Part shown: piece by piece, positions 7,589 through 15,232 of the stretch
How positions within the stretch are numbered: position 1 is the first letter of the stretch
How the letters are laid out: each line of letters begins with the position of its first letter
DNA from: JAPEKQ01 sp964516845
Lineage (GTDB): Bacteria > Joyebacterota > Joyebacteria > Joyebacterales > Joyebacteraceae
NCBI GenBank assembly: GCA_964516845.1
Contig: CAZEXP010000040.1
Location: 1-20,861, forward strand
Length of the DNA: 20,861 bases
Reading direction: 5' to 3'
Made by a program: the position numbers and the translations under genes
Notes under the pieces: generated by a model
What the model saw: only the letters and a program-made list of their open reading frames with translations
What the model was told of the DNA's origin: nothing
Database searches by the model: none

Positions 7589-8827
7589 ATGGCGACTCAA
7601 GCACTCAATCCGACCGTCGACGTCGAGGCGCGCGAGCGCGTGCTCGAGGCGACGGCGCGCGTTGGCGTGTCCGGTCTCGTGGCGGCGGTCGCGGTGTTCG
7701 GTCACTCACCGGAGACGCTTCGACACTTCTACATGCTGATGGCTGTGAGCGCAGGGCTCTACGTTCTCGCGCGAGGCGAGCGGCTCTTCGTCTCGGCTCT
7801 CCGATACCTCACCTCGCCGCTTCTCAGGTGGCGATGGGCGTTTCTTATCTGGGCGGCCGCATCGCTGTTCTGGTCCGTGCGTGGCGGGACGGGTCCCGAG
7901 CGCGTCGTCACGCTTCTTCAGATCTACGTCCTCGGGCTGTTCTTCTACGACGCCGTCTGGTCGCTCGGTCTCGGGCGATGGGTTCTCGGAAACGTGCTGG
8001 TCTGGAGCGTCGTTGGTGTGCTCATCGCATTCGGGTCGGGCATCGTGGCCGACAACGGGCGGCTCCAGGGGCTCTACGGCAATCCGAACGTGCTCGGTCT
8101 CGCGGCGCTGGTCGGTCTCTGCGCCTTCGCCGCCGGTGCTGATGGAGCGCGGACCGCGTGGCGTCGCGTGTTCGTGCACATCGCCGGGCTCACTCTGCTT
8201 GCGGGTGTTGCGGCGTCCTCGTCCAGGAAGGGCTTCGTCGGCGTCATTCTCATCTGGTTGGCCAGTCTCCTTCAGGGGCGTTCCCGGGGACGCGCGCTCA
8301 TCAATGCCGCCCTCGTCGTGGCCCTGGGCGCTGTCCTCATCTCAGCGTTCGAGCCGCTTCGCATCGTCTGGTCGTTCGCGGTCGATCGGATGATGGAGAT
8401 CGTCACGTCGCTCACGTCCGGCTCCGGTGGCGCGAAGAGCCTCGTCGAGCGGACAGAGTTCATCAGGATGGGATTCATGCACTTCGCGCGGGAGCCGATC
8501 GCCGGGTCCGGGATCGATTCGTTCTGGTGGTTGGCCGGGCAGGGGCGGTACGCCCACAACAACATGATAGAGATCGGCGTCGGCATGGGGGTTGTCGGAC
8601 TCGTACTCTACTATGGGTTGAACGTCGCGCTGCTGTTCCGCGCGGCCTTCCTGCCGCGCGCCGAGGATCTACTGAGACGGTTCGTGTTCGTATTCGTGCC
8701 GACGTTCCTGATCCTCGACGTCGGTGTCGTTTCCTACTATTCGAAGATGCAGACCCTGCTTCTGATTGTGTGCGCCGCCTGGTTCGACCGGCTCTCCACG
8801 GAACCGGCTCACGGAAGGGATCTATGA
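7589..8827 (+). CDS. O-antigen polymerase/ligase-like membrane protein (Wzy/WaaL type)
   Basis: This 412-residue membrane protein has about ten to twelve hydrophobic segments and the signature of the O-antigen ligase/polymerase (Wzy_C) family. GRLQGLYGNPNVLGL (~156) is the usual N-P-N loop. A large periplasmic region near 286 reads VERTEFIRMGFMHFAREPIAGSGIDSF and is followed by YAHNNMIEIGVGMGVVG (~320), the conserved A-H-N-x-x-x-E-x-G block. In this locus it most likely polymerises flipped repeat units, but WaaL-type ligases share the same domain and cannot be excluded. It starts 9 bp after the CapA-like gene, with its Shine-Dalgarno (GAGGGGA, 7578-7584) overlapping the preceding stop. It ends in an ATGA overlap with the next gene, so coupled translation is likely. 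Confidence 0.85.
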   Translation: MATQALNPTVDVEARERVLEATARVGVSGLVAAVAVFGHSPETLRHFYMLMAVSAGLYVLARGERLFVSALRYLTSPLLRWRWAFLIWAAASLFWSVRGGTGPERVVTLLQIYVLGLFFYDAVWSLGLGRWVLGNVLVWSVVGVLIAFGSGIVADNGRLQGLYGNPNVLGLAALVGLCAFAAGADGARTAWRRVFVHIAGLTLLAGVAASSSRKGFVGVILIWLASLLQGRSRGRALINAALVVALGAVLISAFEPLRIVWSFAVDRMMEIVTSLTSGSGGAKSLVERTEFIRMGFMHFAREPIAGSGIDSFWWLAGQGRYAHNNMIEIGVGMGVVGLVLYYGLNVALLFRAAFLPRAEDLLRRFVFVFVPTFLILDVGVVSYYSKMQTLLLIVCAAWFDRLSTEPAHGRDL

Positions 8828-10320
8828 GTAGCCTGCGAATGCTCGTGACCACGAGGGTGATCGACCCGGTTCTGTGGACAGGGATCCGGCGTAGCCCACT
8901 GATGCAAATGCTTCGCGAGGCTCGCGAGCACCAGTCTGAGAGCAGTGAAGCGTTCGAGCGTCGGCGTAGCGGACTCCTGGCGGGTCTGCTGACGCATGCG
9001 ATCACACGCATTCCCTATCATGCGGAACGCGTCCCCGGACTCACCGTCGCACGGATCAATGCCGATCCCATCGCCGCGCTCCGCGAGTTTCCGCCGCTGA
9101 CGAAGAGCGACCTTCAGGCGCATCTCGAGGAACTCAAGGTCGAGATGGGCCGGGGAACCTTCCTCGATGCTTCAGGCGGCTCGACGGGATCGCCGACGCG
9201 CTTCTATCATGACCGGGACCAGCTCGCCTCGTCACTCGCTGCGACGCAGGTGTTCTTCGAGTGGGCCGGGGTCGCCCGTGGCGAGCGTCACGCCAAGCTG
9301 TGGGGCGCGCGGCGAGATCTTGGCGCTCGAGACGTGCCAGCGCTGCGACTCAAGCGCTTCTTCTACGGAAGGACCACCGTCGACGCCTTCGACATGGGTG
9401 CCACGGCGATGGCGGAATACGTCAAGTTCCTCCAATCGTACAGGCCTGTCTGCATCGAAGGGTACGCCGACGCGCTCCACACGCTCGCCGAATTCGTGGC
9501 GAGAGAGGGGCTTGATATTCCCAGACCGCGGAGCATTGTGAGCAGTGCCAGCACACTGACCCAAGAGATGCGGGCACGCATTGAGGCTGTGTTTCAGGCT
9601 CCTGTCTTCGATCGCTACGGAGGTCGCGAGGCCGGCGCTATCGCGGCTGAGTGCTCCCAGCATGCGGGGATGCACGTCGCAGGCGAAGCCGTGCATGTGG
9701 AGATCCTGCGTGATGACGGAACGCAGGTCGCCGTAGGCGAGGAAGGCGACGTGTTGGTCACGTGCCTTCGCAACTACACGATGCCGCTCATTCGCTATCG
9801 CGTGGGTGACCGGGCGATAAGGGGTGAGGACTCGTGCCCGTGTGGCAGGCCCTATCCTCTGATCGCTCGTATCATCGGGAGGAGCAGCGCACGTATCGTT
9901 CGGAGAGACGGCGGCATGGTCGTTCCGGAGTTCTTCATCCACACACTCGGCGTCGAGTACAACGAGGGCGACATCAAGACGTTCCAGGTCGTGCAGGAGG
10001 ACCTGGATTCGCTTCTTGTGCGGGTCGTGCCGCATCGTGGTGCAGAGGGGCGCGTGCTCGGGAAGCGAGAGGAAATAGCGAGTCGGTTCCAGGAGGCGAT
10101 GGGTGCGCCGTGCCGCGTGACATTCTCGCTCGAGCAGGAGATCCCGCCGACGGCGACCGGGAAGTTCCTCTACACGATATCGAAGGTTGCGCTCGCGGAG
10201 GAGCGTGGTGAGCATGCCGCGGCAGGCGGGATCGTGCTGCAGAACGGGACGGCTCGGGCGAACGGGACGGTTTCGCGCAATGGAGCGGCTCCAGGCGATA
10301 CGATGGAGGGTGAGGTGTGA
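8824..10320 (+). CDS. CapK/PaaK-like adenylate-forming enzyme
   Basis: This 498-residue member of the phenylacetate-CoA ligase-like branch of AMP-forming enzymes resembles CapK proteins of capsule loci. Visible motifs are the phosphate-binding loop SGGSTGSPTRFYHD (~116-129), DRYGGREAG (~263, the Y/G-x-x-E adenylation motif), RYRVGDRAI (~325, with the conserved D) and CPCGRPYPLIARIIGR (~338). The C-terminal PPTATGKFLYTISK (~442-456) carries the lysine used in adenylation. These enzymes activate a carboxylate as an acyl-adenylate, and here the product may be an acyl or amino-acid substituent on the polymer (inference). The last ~40 residues form a low-complexity tail with three six-residue NG[TA] repeats not needed for the fold. 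The start is the ATGA overlap with the upstream gene. A longer upstream frame back to 8158 only shadows the polymerase gene. Confidence 0.85.
   Translation: MSSLRMLVTTRVIDPVLWTGIRRSPLMQMLREAREHQSESSEAFERRRSGLLAGLLTHAITRIPYHAERVPGLTVARINADPIAALREFPPLTKSDLQAHLEELKVEMGRGTFLDASGGSTGSPTRFYHDRDQLASSLAATQVFFEWAGVARGERHAKLWGARRDLGARDVPALRLKRFFYGRTTVDAFDMGATAMAEYVKFLQSYRPVCIEGYADALHTLAEFVAREGLDIPRPRSIVSSASTLTQEMRARIEAVFQAPVFDRYGGREAGAIAAECSQHAGMHVAGEAVHVEILRDDGTQVAVGEEGDVLVTCLRNYTMPLIRYRVGDRAIRGEDSCPCGRPYPLIARIIGRSSARIVRRDGGMVVPEFFIHTLGVEYNEGDIKTFQVVQEDLDSLLVRVVPHRGAEGRVLGKREEIASRFQEAMGAPCRVTFSLEQEIPPTATGKFLYTISKVALAEERGEHAAAGGIVLQNGTARANGTVSRNGAAPGDTMEGEV
10243..10296 (+). repeat. three 18-bp degenerate tandem repeats in the CapK-like tail
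   Basis: The units 10243-10260, 10261-10278 and 10279-10296 encode NGTARA, NGTVSR and NGAAPG. The first two share an exact AACGGGACGG core. The period is in frame, so copy changes would keep the gene open. Confidence 0.7.
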
Positions 10321-11468
10321 GACCGATCCGGGTTCTCTATCTGATCGACGGTCTTGGCTCCGGCGGTGCGCAGCGCCAGCTCGTGACGCTCGCCCGAGCG
10401 GCGGACCGCTCGCTCGTCGAGCCCGAGGTCGCGATCTATCACCCCGTGCACCACTTCGTCCCGAGCCTTGAAGAGGCCGGCATTCCCGTCCACCAGGTGG
10501 GGGAGCGGGGCGGGTCGGAGCCGGCGCTGCTGCGTCGTATGCGAAGCCTCTTCATTGAGGGGCGGTTCGACATCGTGCATGCGTACATGACGCGGCCCGG
10601 CATTCTCGCGCGTCTCGCCGCGATCGGGCTTCGCCGACCGGCCGTTATCGTTTCGGAGCGGAGCGTGCGCCTGGGGGCGTCGCGTGGGCTCCGCGCGCTC
10701 GAACAGCTCCTGGCGCCGCGCGCTGGCGCAATGATCGCGAACGCTTCGGCGATCAGGGATCACATCGAGGCGCATGTGCCCGCCTGGCGGGGGCATGTGG
10801 TCGTTGTCCCGAACGGCATCGAGTGGTCGGAGCCGACGGAGGAGGAGCGGGAGCGCGGCGTGCGATTCCGCGCGGAGCATCTCGCCGACGGACGGACCCG
10901 ACTGCTCGCGGCCGTCGCGCGACTCGTTCCCGAGAAGAACCCGGGCCTTCTGCTTGACGCGGTCGCCGGCCTGTCGGAGGACGCGCGACGACGGCTCGGC
11001 ATCGTCTGGGTCGGCGCGTGCCGCTTCCCGCGGTTCGGGGAGGAGATTCGGGCGAAGGCCGAGGCGCTCGGTCTGTCCGGGACCATCCGGTTTCTCGGCC
11101 CGACCGACGACGTCCGGAGCGTCTATCTCGGCTCCGATGCCATAGTCCTCACGTCGGACTGGGAGGGTTTCCCGAACGCGGTCCTGGAGGGGTTGGCCCA
11201 TGGATTGCCAGCCGTCTCGACGTGCGTCGGAGACGTATCGGACTTCGTGCGGGGGGGGGAGTCAGGCTGGGTCGTTCCGGCAGGAGATGTCGAGGCGCTC
11301 CGTGGAGCGCTTGGAGCATGCGTGACGATGGACGACGCCGAGCTTCATGCGATGGGGGAGATCGGCTCAGCGTACGTGCTCGAGCACTACTCCTCGCGTC
11401 GACTCTTCGAGCACACCCTCGAGGTTTACAATGACGTACTCGCCGCCGGGGTCTCAGGCGGCTTCTAG
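10317..11468 (+). CDS. GT4-family glycosyltransferase
   Basis: This predicted 383-residue retaining glycosyltransferase has a GT-B fold. The N-terminal acceptor domain begins IRVLYLIDGLGSGGAQRQL, the usual glycine-rich loop, and contains FDIVHAYMTRPG. The donor domain starts after VPNGIEW (~164) and has RLVPEKNPGLLLDAV. It carries the E-x7-E donor-binding motif in SDWEGFPNAVLEGLAHG (~280), with both glutamates present. It uses a GTG start at 10317 inside a GTGA overlap with the CapK-like stop, after the purine-rich GGAGGGTGAG. Its stop (TAG 11466-11468) overlaps the stop of the convergent minus-strand gene in the palindrome CTAG. A run of nine G at 11251-11259 lies within the donor domain without disturbing the frame. 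The sugar specificity is unknown. Confidence 0.9.
   Translation: MRPIRVLYLIDGLGSGGAQRQLVTLARAADRSLVEPEVAIYHPVHHFVPSLEEAGIPVHQVGERGGSEPALLRRMRSLFIEGRFDIVHAYMTRPGILARLAAIGLRRPAVIVSERSVRLGASRGLRALEQLLAPRAGAMIANASAIRDHIEAHVPAWRGHVVVVPNGIEWSEPTEEERERGVRFRAEHLADGRTRLLAAVARLVPEKNPGLLLDAVAGLSEDARRRLGIVWVGACRFPRFGEEIRAKAEALGLSGTIRFLGPTDDVRSVYLGSDAIVLTSDWEGFPNAVLEGLAHGLPAVSTCVGDVSDFVRGGESGWVVPAGDVEALRGALGACVTMDDAELHAMGEIGSAYVLEHYSSRRLFEHTLEVYNDVLAAGVSGGF
11251..11259 (+). repeat. nine-G homopolymer inside the GT4 gene
   Basis: Nine consecutive G encode the R-G-G-E part of SDFVRGGESGW. A one-base slip would truncate the last ~70 residues. This could be a slippage-prone site or a place for sequencing error; the current length keeps the frame. 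Confidence 0.6.
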
Positions 11469-14400
11469 TCCTGGTGCTGTTCCTCTCGCCCCGCGAGTCG
11501 CGCGTGCAGCTGCTCGAATCGCGCGACGGCCTTCGAGATGTCGTAGCGTTCTCCGACCCTCTTCCGCGCCGCCGCGCCGAGGCGCTCCCGCTCTTCGACT
11601 CCAACGTCGATCAACTTCCTCCACGCAGCGGCCATCGCAGCCGGGTCCCCGGACGGGACGACGAGCCCCGTGTCGGAGACGATGCTGGCGGAGTCGCCGA
11701 CGTCGGTGACGACGCAGGGGATGCCGCTGGCCATCGCTTCGCCGAGTACCTGCGGGAACGACTCCCCGTGCGACGAGGACGTGAAGATGTCGCTTCCGGC
11801 GAACACCATCGGGAGATCCGTCCGCGAGCCAAGCAGGTGCGCGTTTCCCGCCACACCGTGCCGTTCGGTCAACTCGACGAGTGTCGGCTCCTGCAGGCTG
11901 ACGCCGCGCCCGCAGAGAACGAAGTGGACATCGGGATGGCTCTTCAGAAGAATGCCGGCGGCCTCGAGCAGCCCGGCGTGGTCCTTGACCGGATGGTATC
12001 GGCCGGCTGACGTGATGACGATGGCGTGCGGCGGGATGCCGATCTCCTCGCGCATGCGCATGCGAGCGGTCGGGTCGGGCCGGAAGGCCTCGAGGTCGAA
12101 CCCGTTCGGGATGAGCGTCATCCTACCGGCGTCGTAGCCGAGTTCGACATGGTGCTCCATTGCCTTCTCGGAGTTCGTGACGATAGCCGCGGGGAGCGTA
12201 CGCGAGAACCTGGCGCAGATCCTGACGATCCAGAGAAGCGAGTCGCTCGTGGTCTCGGGGTCGAGGAACGAGTGTCTGATGTTCCACGCGACAGGCGGGG
12301 AGCCGGCGAACCTGGCCGCCACCCCGCCGACGAAGTCGGCGTGATAGAGCCACGTCTGTACGACATCCGGCCGGATGCGTCTGAGCAATCGTACGAGACG
12401 GAAGAAGCCGCGCACGTTCAGGCGTCCGGGTTCCATGCGGAGGCAGTGGACCGGGATGTCGAGACTCTCCAGCCAGCTGCCGAGTTCACCCTCATCCCGA
12501 AGCGAGACGACCTCCGGGGCGAAGCGCTCGCGGTCGACGCTTCCGAGGAAACGTCCAAGCATGTGCTCGGCGCCCCCAACGAGGAGCCCGGTTATGATGT
12601 GGACGACCTTGATGCGTCGCCCGAGCACCCGGTCGTAGACGTCGAGCGTTCGGTCGATGACCTGTTCGAGAGAGAACTCCCGTTCGACGAGCGCTCGTCC
12701 CGCGCGCCCCATTGCGCGGGCGCTATCCGGGTCGTCGAGGAGAGCCATCATCGCGTCTGCGAGAGCCGCGGGGTCACGTGGGGGCACGAGGATGCCGGTC
12801 GTGCCGTCTTTGACGATGTCACGGCTTCCCCTGTTGTCTGCGGCGATGAGCGGCCGCCCGGCGGCGGCGCCCTCGAGCAGCGTCTTCGGGAGCCCTTCAT
12901 TGTAGTAGGAGGGAAGCACGATCACGTCGGCGTTGCGGATGTACGGCGCGACATCCGACTGGAATCCCGGCCACTCGACATGAGGACGAGCGTCCGAATT
13001 CGTCCGGAGCCAGTCGCGGGGGACCGTGTCCGGGGCGCCGGGGTCCGAATCGCCGAGGAGGATGAACCGCGCGGCCGGGTGCGCGGCCGCGACGATGTCG
13101 GACGCCTCGATGAATTCGCGGACGCCCTTCGGCCACAGCATGCGGCAGGCCATGACGAACATCGGTGCGCCGCACGACAACGGCTCACGCGCTCCCTCGA
13201 ACCGTTCGAGATCGACGCCTGAGCCGGGGATGAGAACAGCCCTGGTCTCGTCCGTCGCTCCCAGCGCGACGATCTGCCTCATGTCATCTGCGTTCTGGAA
13301 GATCGTGACGGCGCGCCCGCCGAGGGCGATGCGATAGAGTGCCCCTGCGGTTGCGTGGATGAGTGCCGATGATGCGAACGCGTGGCCGAGTCCGGTCACC
13401 GACTGGACGATCCCGCGGATGCGAAGCAGTCTGGCTGCTATCCCGCCGAGCAGAACCGGCTTGATCGTGAAGTGATGGACAACATCCGGGCGGATGCGAC
13501 GATACGCCGTGAAGATCCGAGCGAACCCGGCGAGGTTCGCGAACGGGTTCATCGAGCGGCGGTTGATCCTCCAGAGTTCGAACTCGGCGCCGAGCTCACG
13601 GAGGGCCTGTTCGTGGTCGGTGTCGGGAGCAAGGACATGCACCCGCCAGCCATCCGAGACGAGCCTCCGGATCATGGCTCCGCGGAAGTTGCAGATGTAC
13701 CACGACGTGTTCGCGACCAGTGCGATCCTTCCGGCGCCCGGGGCGCTCGCGGTGCTCACGGCGTCCGCAGTGCTCGCGGAGTCCCCCGTGTCGGGGGCAC
13801 TCGCGCCGCTCTCGGCGTCCCCACAAGCTGCGGAGTTCTCGGCCTGCACGCGCGGTCTCGGAGGCTCGGAGTTGGTGTGCGCCTTCGCGCGGCGGCTCCC
13901 GACCAGCTCCTGGTGCACGTCCGCGAATCTGCCGGCGATCTTGCCGATCTCGAAGTTCTCCTCGACACGTGTTCGCGCCTCGGCGCCGAGTTGGATGTGC
14001 TCATCGGGCGTCAGTTCCAGAAGCTTGAGCCATCCCGCCGCAAGCGCCTCGGGCGCGCGCGGGGGAACGACGATGCCGGTGTCCCCGACGATGAGCGCAG
14101 AGTCGCCGACGTCGGTGACGACACAAGGCACTCCGCACGCCATCGTTTCGCCGATGACGAGAGGGAACGCCTCGCCGTGAGACGCCGACGTCGAGCCGGC
14201 ATCGAGCGCGGCGAGGATCCGCGGAACGTCGTCGCGCTGTCCGAGGAGGTGCACGCGGTCGCGAATCCCGCGCTCCGTCACCAGATCGACGAGCTCGCGG
14301 TTGTTCCAGTCGACTTCGTCGCCGCAGAGGACGAAGTGCGCGCGCGGTGCGCCGGCCGCGAGGATTCGGGCGGCGTCGAGGAAGTTCCGGTGGTCTTTCT

Positions 14401-15049
14401 GGGGATGGTAGCGTCCGAGCATGGCCACGAGCTGCGTGTCTTCGGGGACTCCAAGTTCGCGGCGGAGCGAGTTTCTGGCGTCGGACTCCGGACGGAAGAT
14501 CGAGATGTCGAATCCATTGGGGATGACGAGCATCCGTGAACGGTCGTACCCGATCTCGGCGTGGACCGCGAGCGTCGCGTTCGAACAACAGATGATCCGC
14601 TGCGGGAGATACGATGAGAGCCGCGCGCACGACCGAATGACGAGGCGAGTTCTATGGCTGGTGCTTCCCGGGGCGTGGTCGGTGTGATGGAGGCCCCACG
14701 CCACGGGTATCGAATCGTTGAACCTGGCCGCGATGCCACCCATCAGGTCCGCGTGATACATCCACGTCTGGATGACCTCGGGCCGGAACGCCCGGATCGC
14801 TCTCGTGACGTCCATGATGCTCAGTGGATTCGGATTGGCGCGCGAGACGCCAAGCGCGGTCACGCGGATCCCAAGATCTTCGATCCGGGGTCCGATCTGG
14901 TCGAGTCCCGTCAGAGAGACAACGTGTGGGGTGAACAGCGTCCTGTCCGTGGCTCGAAGCAGCCGGTAGAGCATCCACTCGGCTCCGCCGCTCGTCAGGC
15001 CGCTCGTTATGTGGATGATTCTGATGGGTGGTTGCCGCATGATTCGCAT
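11465..15049 (-). CDS. Triple GT4 glycosyltransferase fusion (three complete modules in one frame)
   Basis: One uninterrupted frame of 1194 residues encodes three full GT-B/GT4 glycosyltransferases. Module 1 (~1-385) begins IRIIHITSGLTSGGAEWMLY. After an Ala/Ser/Gly-rich linker (~386-438), module 2 (~439-810) begins RIALVANTSWYICNFRGAMI and resembles PglA/CapM-type transferases (HHFTIKPVLLGG, VTGLGHAF, IPGSGVDLERF). Module 3 (~811-1194) begins IKVVHIITGLLVGGAEHML and is a close paralogue of module 1. All three keep the E-x7-E donor motif (GEAFPLVIGE ~291, NEGLPKTLLE ~718, GESFPQVLGE ~1096), so all may be active and could add three sugars in sequence. Possible internal GTG starts before modules 2 and 3 lack ribosome sites. 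ATG 15049 has GGAG 6 nt upstream; ATG 15040 is the alternative. The gene is antiparallel to its neighbours and ends in a CTAG stop overlap with the GT4 gene. Confidence 0.88.
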   Translation of the reverse strand: MRIMRQPPIRIIHITSGLTSGGAEWMLYRLLRATDRTLFTPHVVSLTGLDQIGPRIEDLGIRVTALGVSRANPNPLSIMDVTRAIRAFRPEVIQTWMYHADLMGGIAARFNDSIPVAWGLHHTDHAPGSTSHRTRLVIRSCARLSSYLPQRIICCSNATLAVHAEIGYDRSRMLVIPNGFDISIFRPESDARNSLRRELGVPEDTQLVAMLGRYHPQKDHRNFLDAARILAAGAPRAHFVLCGDEVDWNNRELVDLVTERGIRDRVHLLGQRDDVPRILAALDAGSTSASHGEAFPLVIGETMACGVPCVVTDVGDSALIVGDTGIVVPPRAPEALAAGWLKLLELTPDEHIQLGAEARTRVEENFEIGKIAGRFADVHQELVGSRRAKAHTNSEPPRPRVQAENSAACGDAESGASAPDTGDSASTADAVSTASAPGAGRIALVANTSWYICNFRGAMIRRLVSDGWRVHVLAPDTDHEQALRELGAEFELWRINRRSMNPFANLAGFARIFTAYRRIRPDVVHHFTIKPVLLGGIAARLLRIRGIVQSVTGLGHAFASSALIHATAGALYRIALGGRAVTIFQNADDMRQIVALGATDETRAVLIPGSGVDLERFEGAREPLSCGAPMFVMACRMLWPKGVREFIEASDIVAAAHPAARFILLGDSDPGAPDTVPRDWLRTNSDARPHVEWPGFQSDVAPYIRNADVIVLPSYYNEGLPKTLLEGAAAGRPLIAADNRGSRDIVKDGTTGILVPPRDPAALADAMMALLDDPDSARAMGRAGRALVEREFSLEQVIDRTLDVYDRVLGRRIKVVHIITGLLVGGAEHMLGRFLGSVDRERFAPEVVSLRDEGELGSWLESLDIPVHCLRMEPGRLNVRGFFRLVRLLRRIRPDVVQTWLYHADFVGGVAARFAGSPPVAWNIRHSFLDPETTSDSLLWIVRICARFSRTLPAAIVTNSEKAMEHHVELGYDAGRMTLIPNGFDLEAFRPDPTARMRMREEIGIPPHAIVITSAGRYHPVKDHAGLLEAAGILLKSHPDVHFVLCGRGVSLQEPTLVELTERHGVAGNAHLLGSRTDLPMVFAGSDIFTSSSHGESFPQVLGEAMASGIPCVVTDVGDSASIVSDTGLVVPSGDPAAMAAAWRKLIDVGVEERERLGAAARKRVGERYDISKAVARFEQLHARLAGREEQHQD
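13749..13784 (-). repeat. two imperfect 18-bp tandem repeats in the inter-module linker
   Basis: Units 13749-13766 and 13767-13784 match at 15 of 18 positions and encode part of the linker SASTADAVSTAS. Neighbouring sequence has further degenerate GCGCTC/GCACTCGC units. The period is in frame, so the linker could have lengthened by slippage. Confidence 0.6.
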
Positions 15050-15076
15050 CCTATGCTCCGCTCTCCGGCGTGTCAA
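15048..15076 (-). promoter_or_regulatory. candidate promoter of the triple-GT gene, with -10 box overlapping the first ATG
   Basis: On the minus strand, a perfect TTGACA (15076-15071) is followed after exactly 17 bp by TAGGAT (15053-15048). That -10 box overlaps the ATG at 15049. Transcription from it would begin near 15041-15040, at the second in-frame ATG (15040), predicting a leaderless mRNA that starts MRQPPIRI. If translation really starts at 15049, a promoter further upstream is needed. Confidence 0.45.
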
Positions 15077-15100
15077 CGGCCCAGAGCCCAGCCTCCGGTC

Positions 15101-15129
15101 TTGCCTGAGGGCCCGGAAGCTGGTAGAAC
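15101..15129 (+). promoter_or_regulatory. candidate sigma70-type promoter for the DegT aminotransferase gene
   Basis: TTGCCT (15101-15106) and TAGAAC (15124-15129) have a 17-bp spacer in the 183-bp divergent gap. A start near 15136 gives a ~97-nt leader. The match is moderate (4 of 6 at each box). Confidence 0.4.
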
Positions 15130-15232
15130 ATCTTGAGCGTGAACGTTCCCAGGCGGCTCTCGAGCGGTAGGCCGGCGCGGGCGCCGAGCAGCATCCAGTC
15201 ACTGCGAACAGGTTCTCGAAAGGACGACAGCC

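Noticed and set aside
8158..8823. Upstream part of a 720-residue + strand frame containing the CapK-like protein
   Set aside because: It overlaps the polymerase gene in another frame, is Arg/His-rich without motifs, and the ATGA overlap at 8824 is the natural start.
12610..13766. Modules 2 and 3 of the fusion as separate genes with internal GTG starts
   Set aside because: GTG codons lie just before each module, but neither has a ribosome-binding sequence and no stop codon separates the modules.
12026..14539. Long + strand frames (12026-13222 and 13382-14539) opposite the triple-GT gene
   Set aside because: They read as Glu/Arg/Asp/Val-rich mirror translations; the minus strand carries three full GT4 domains.
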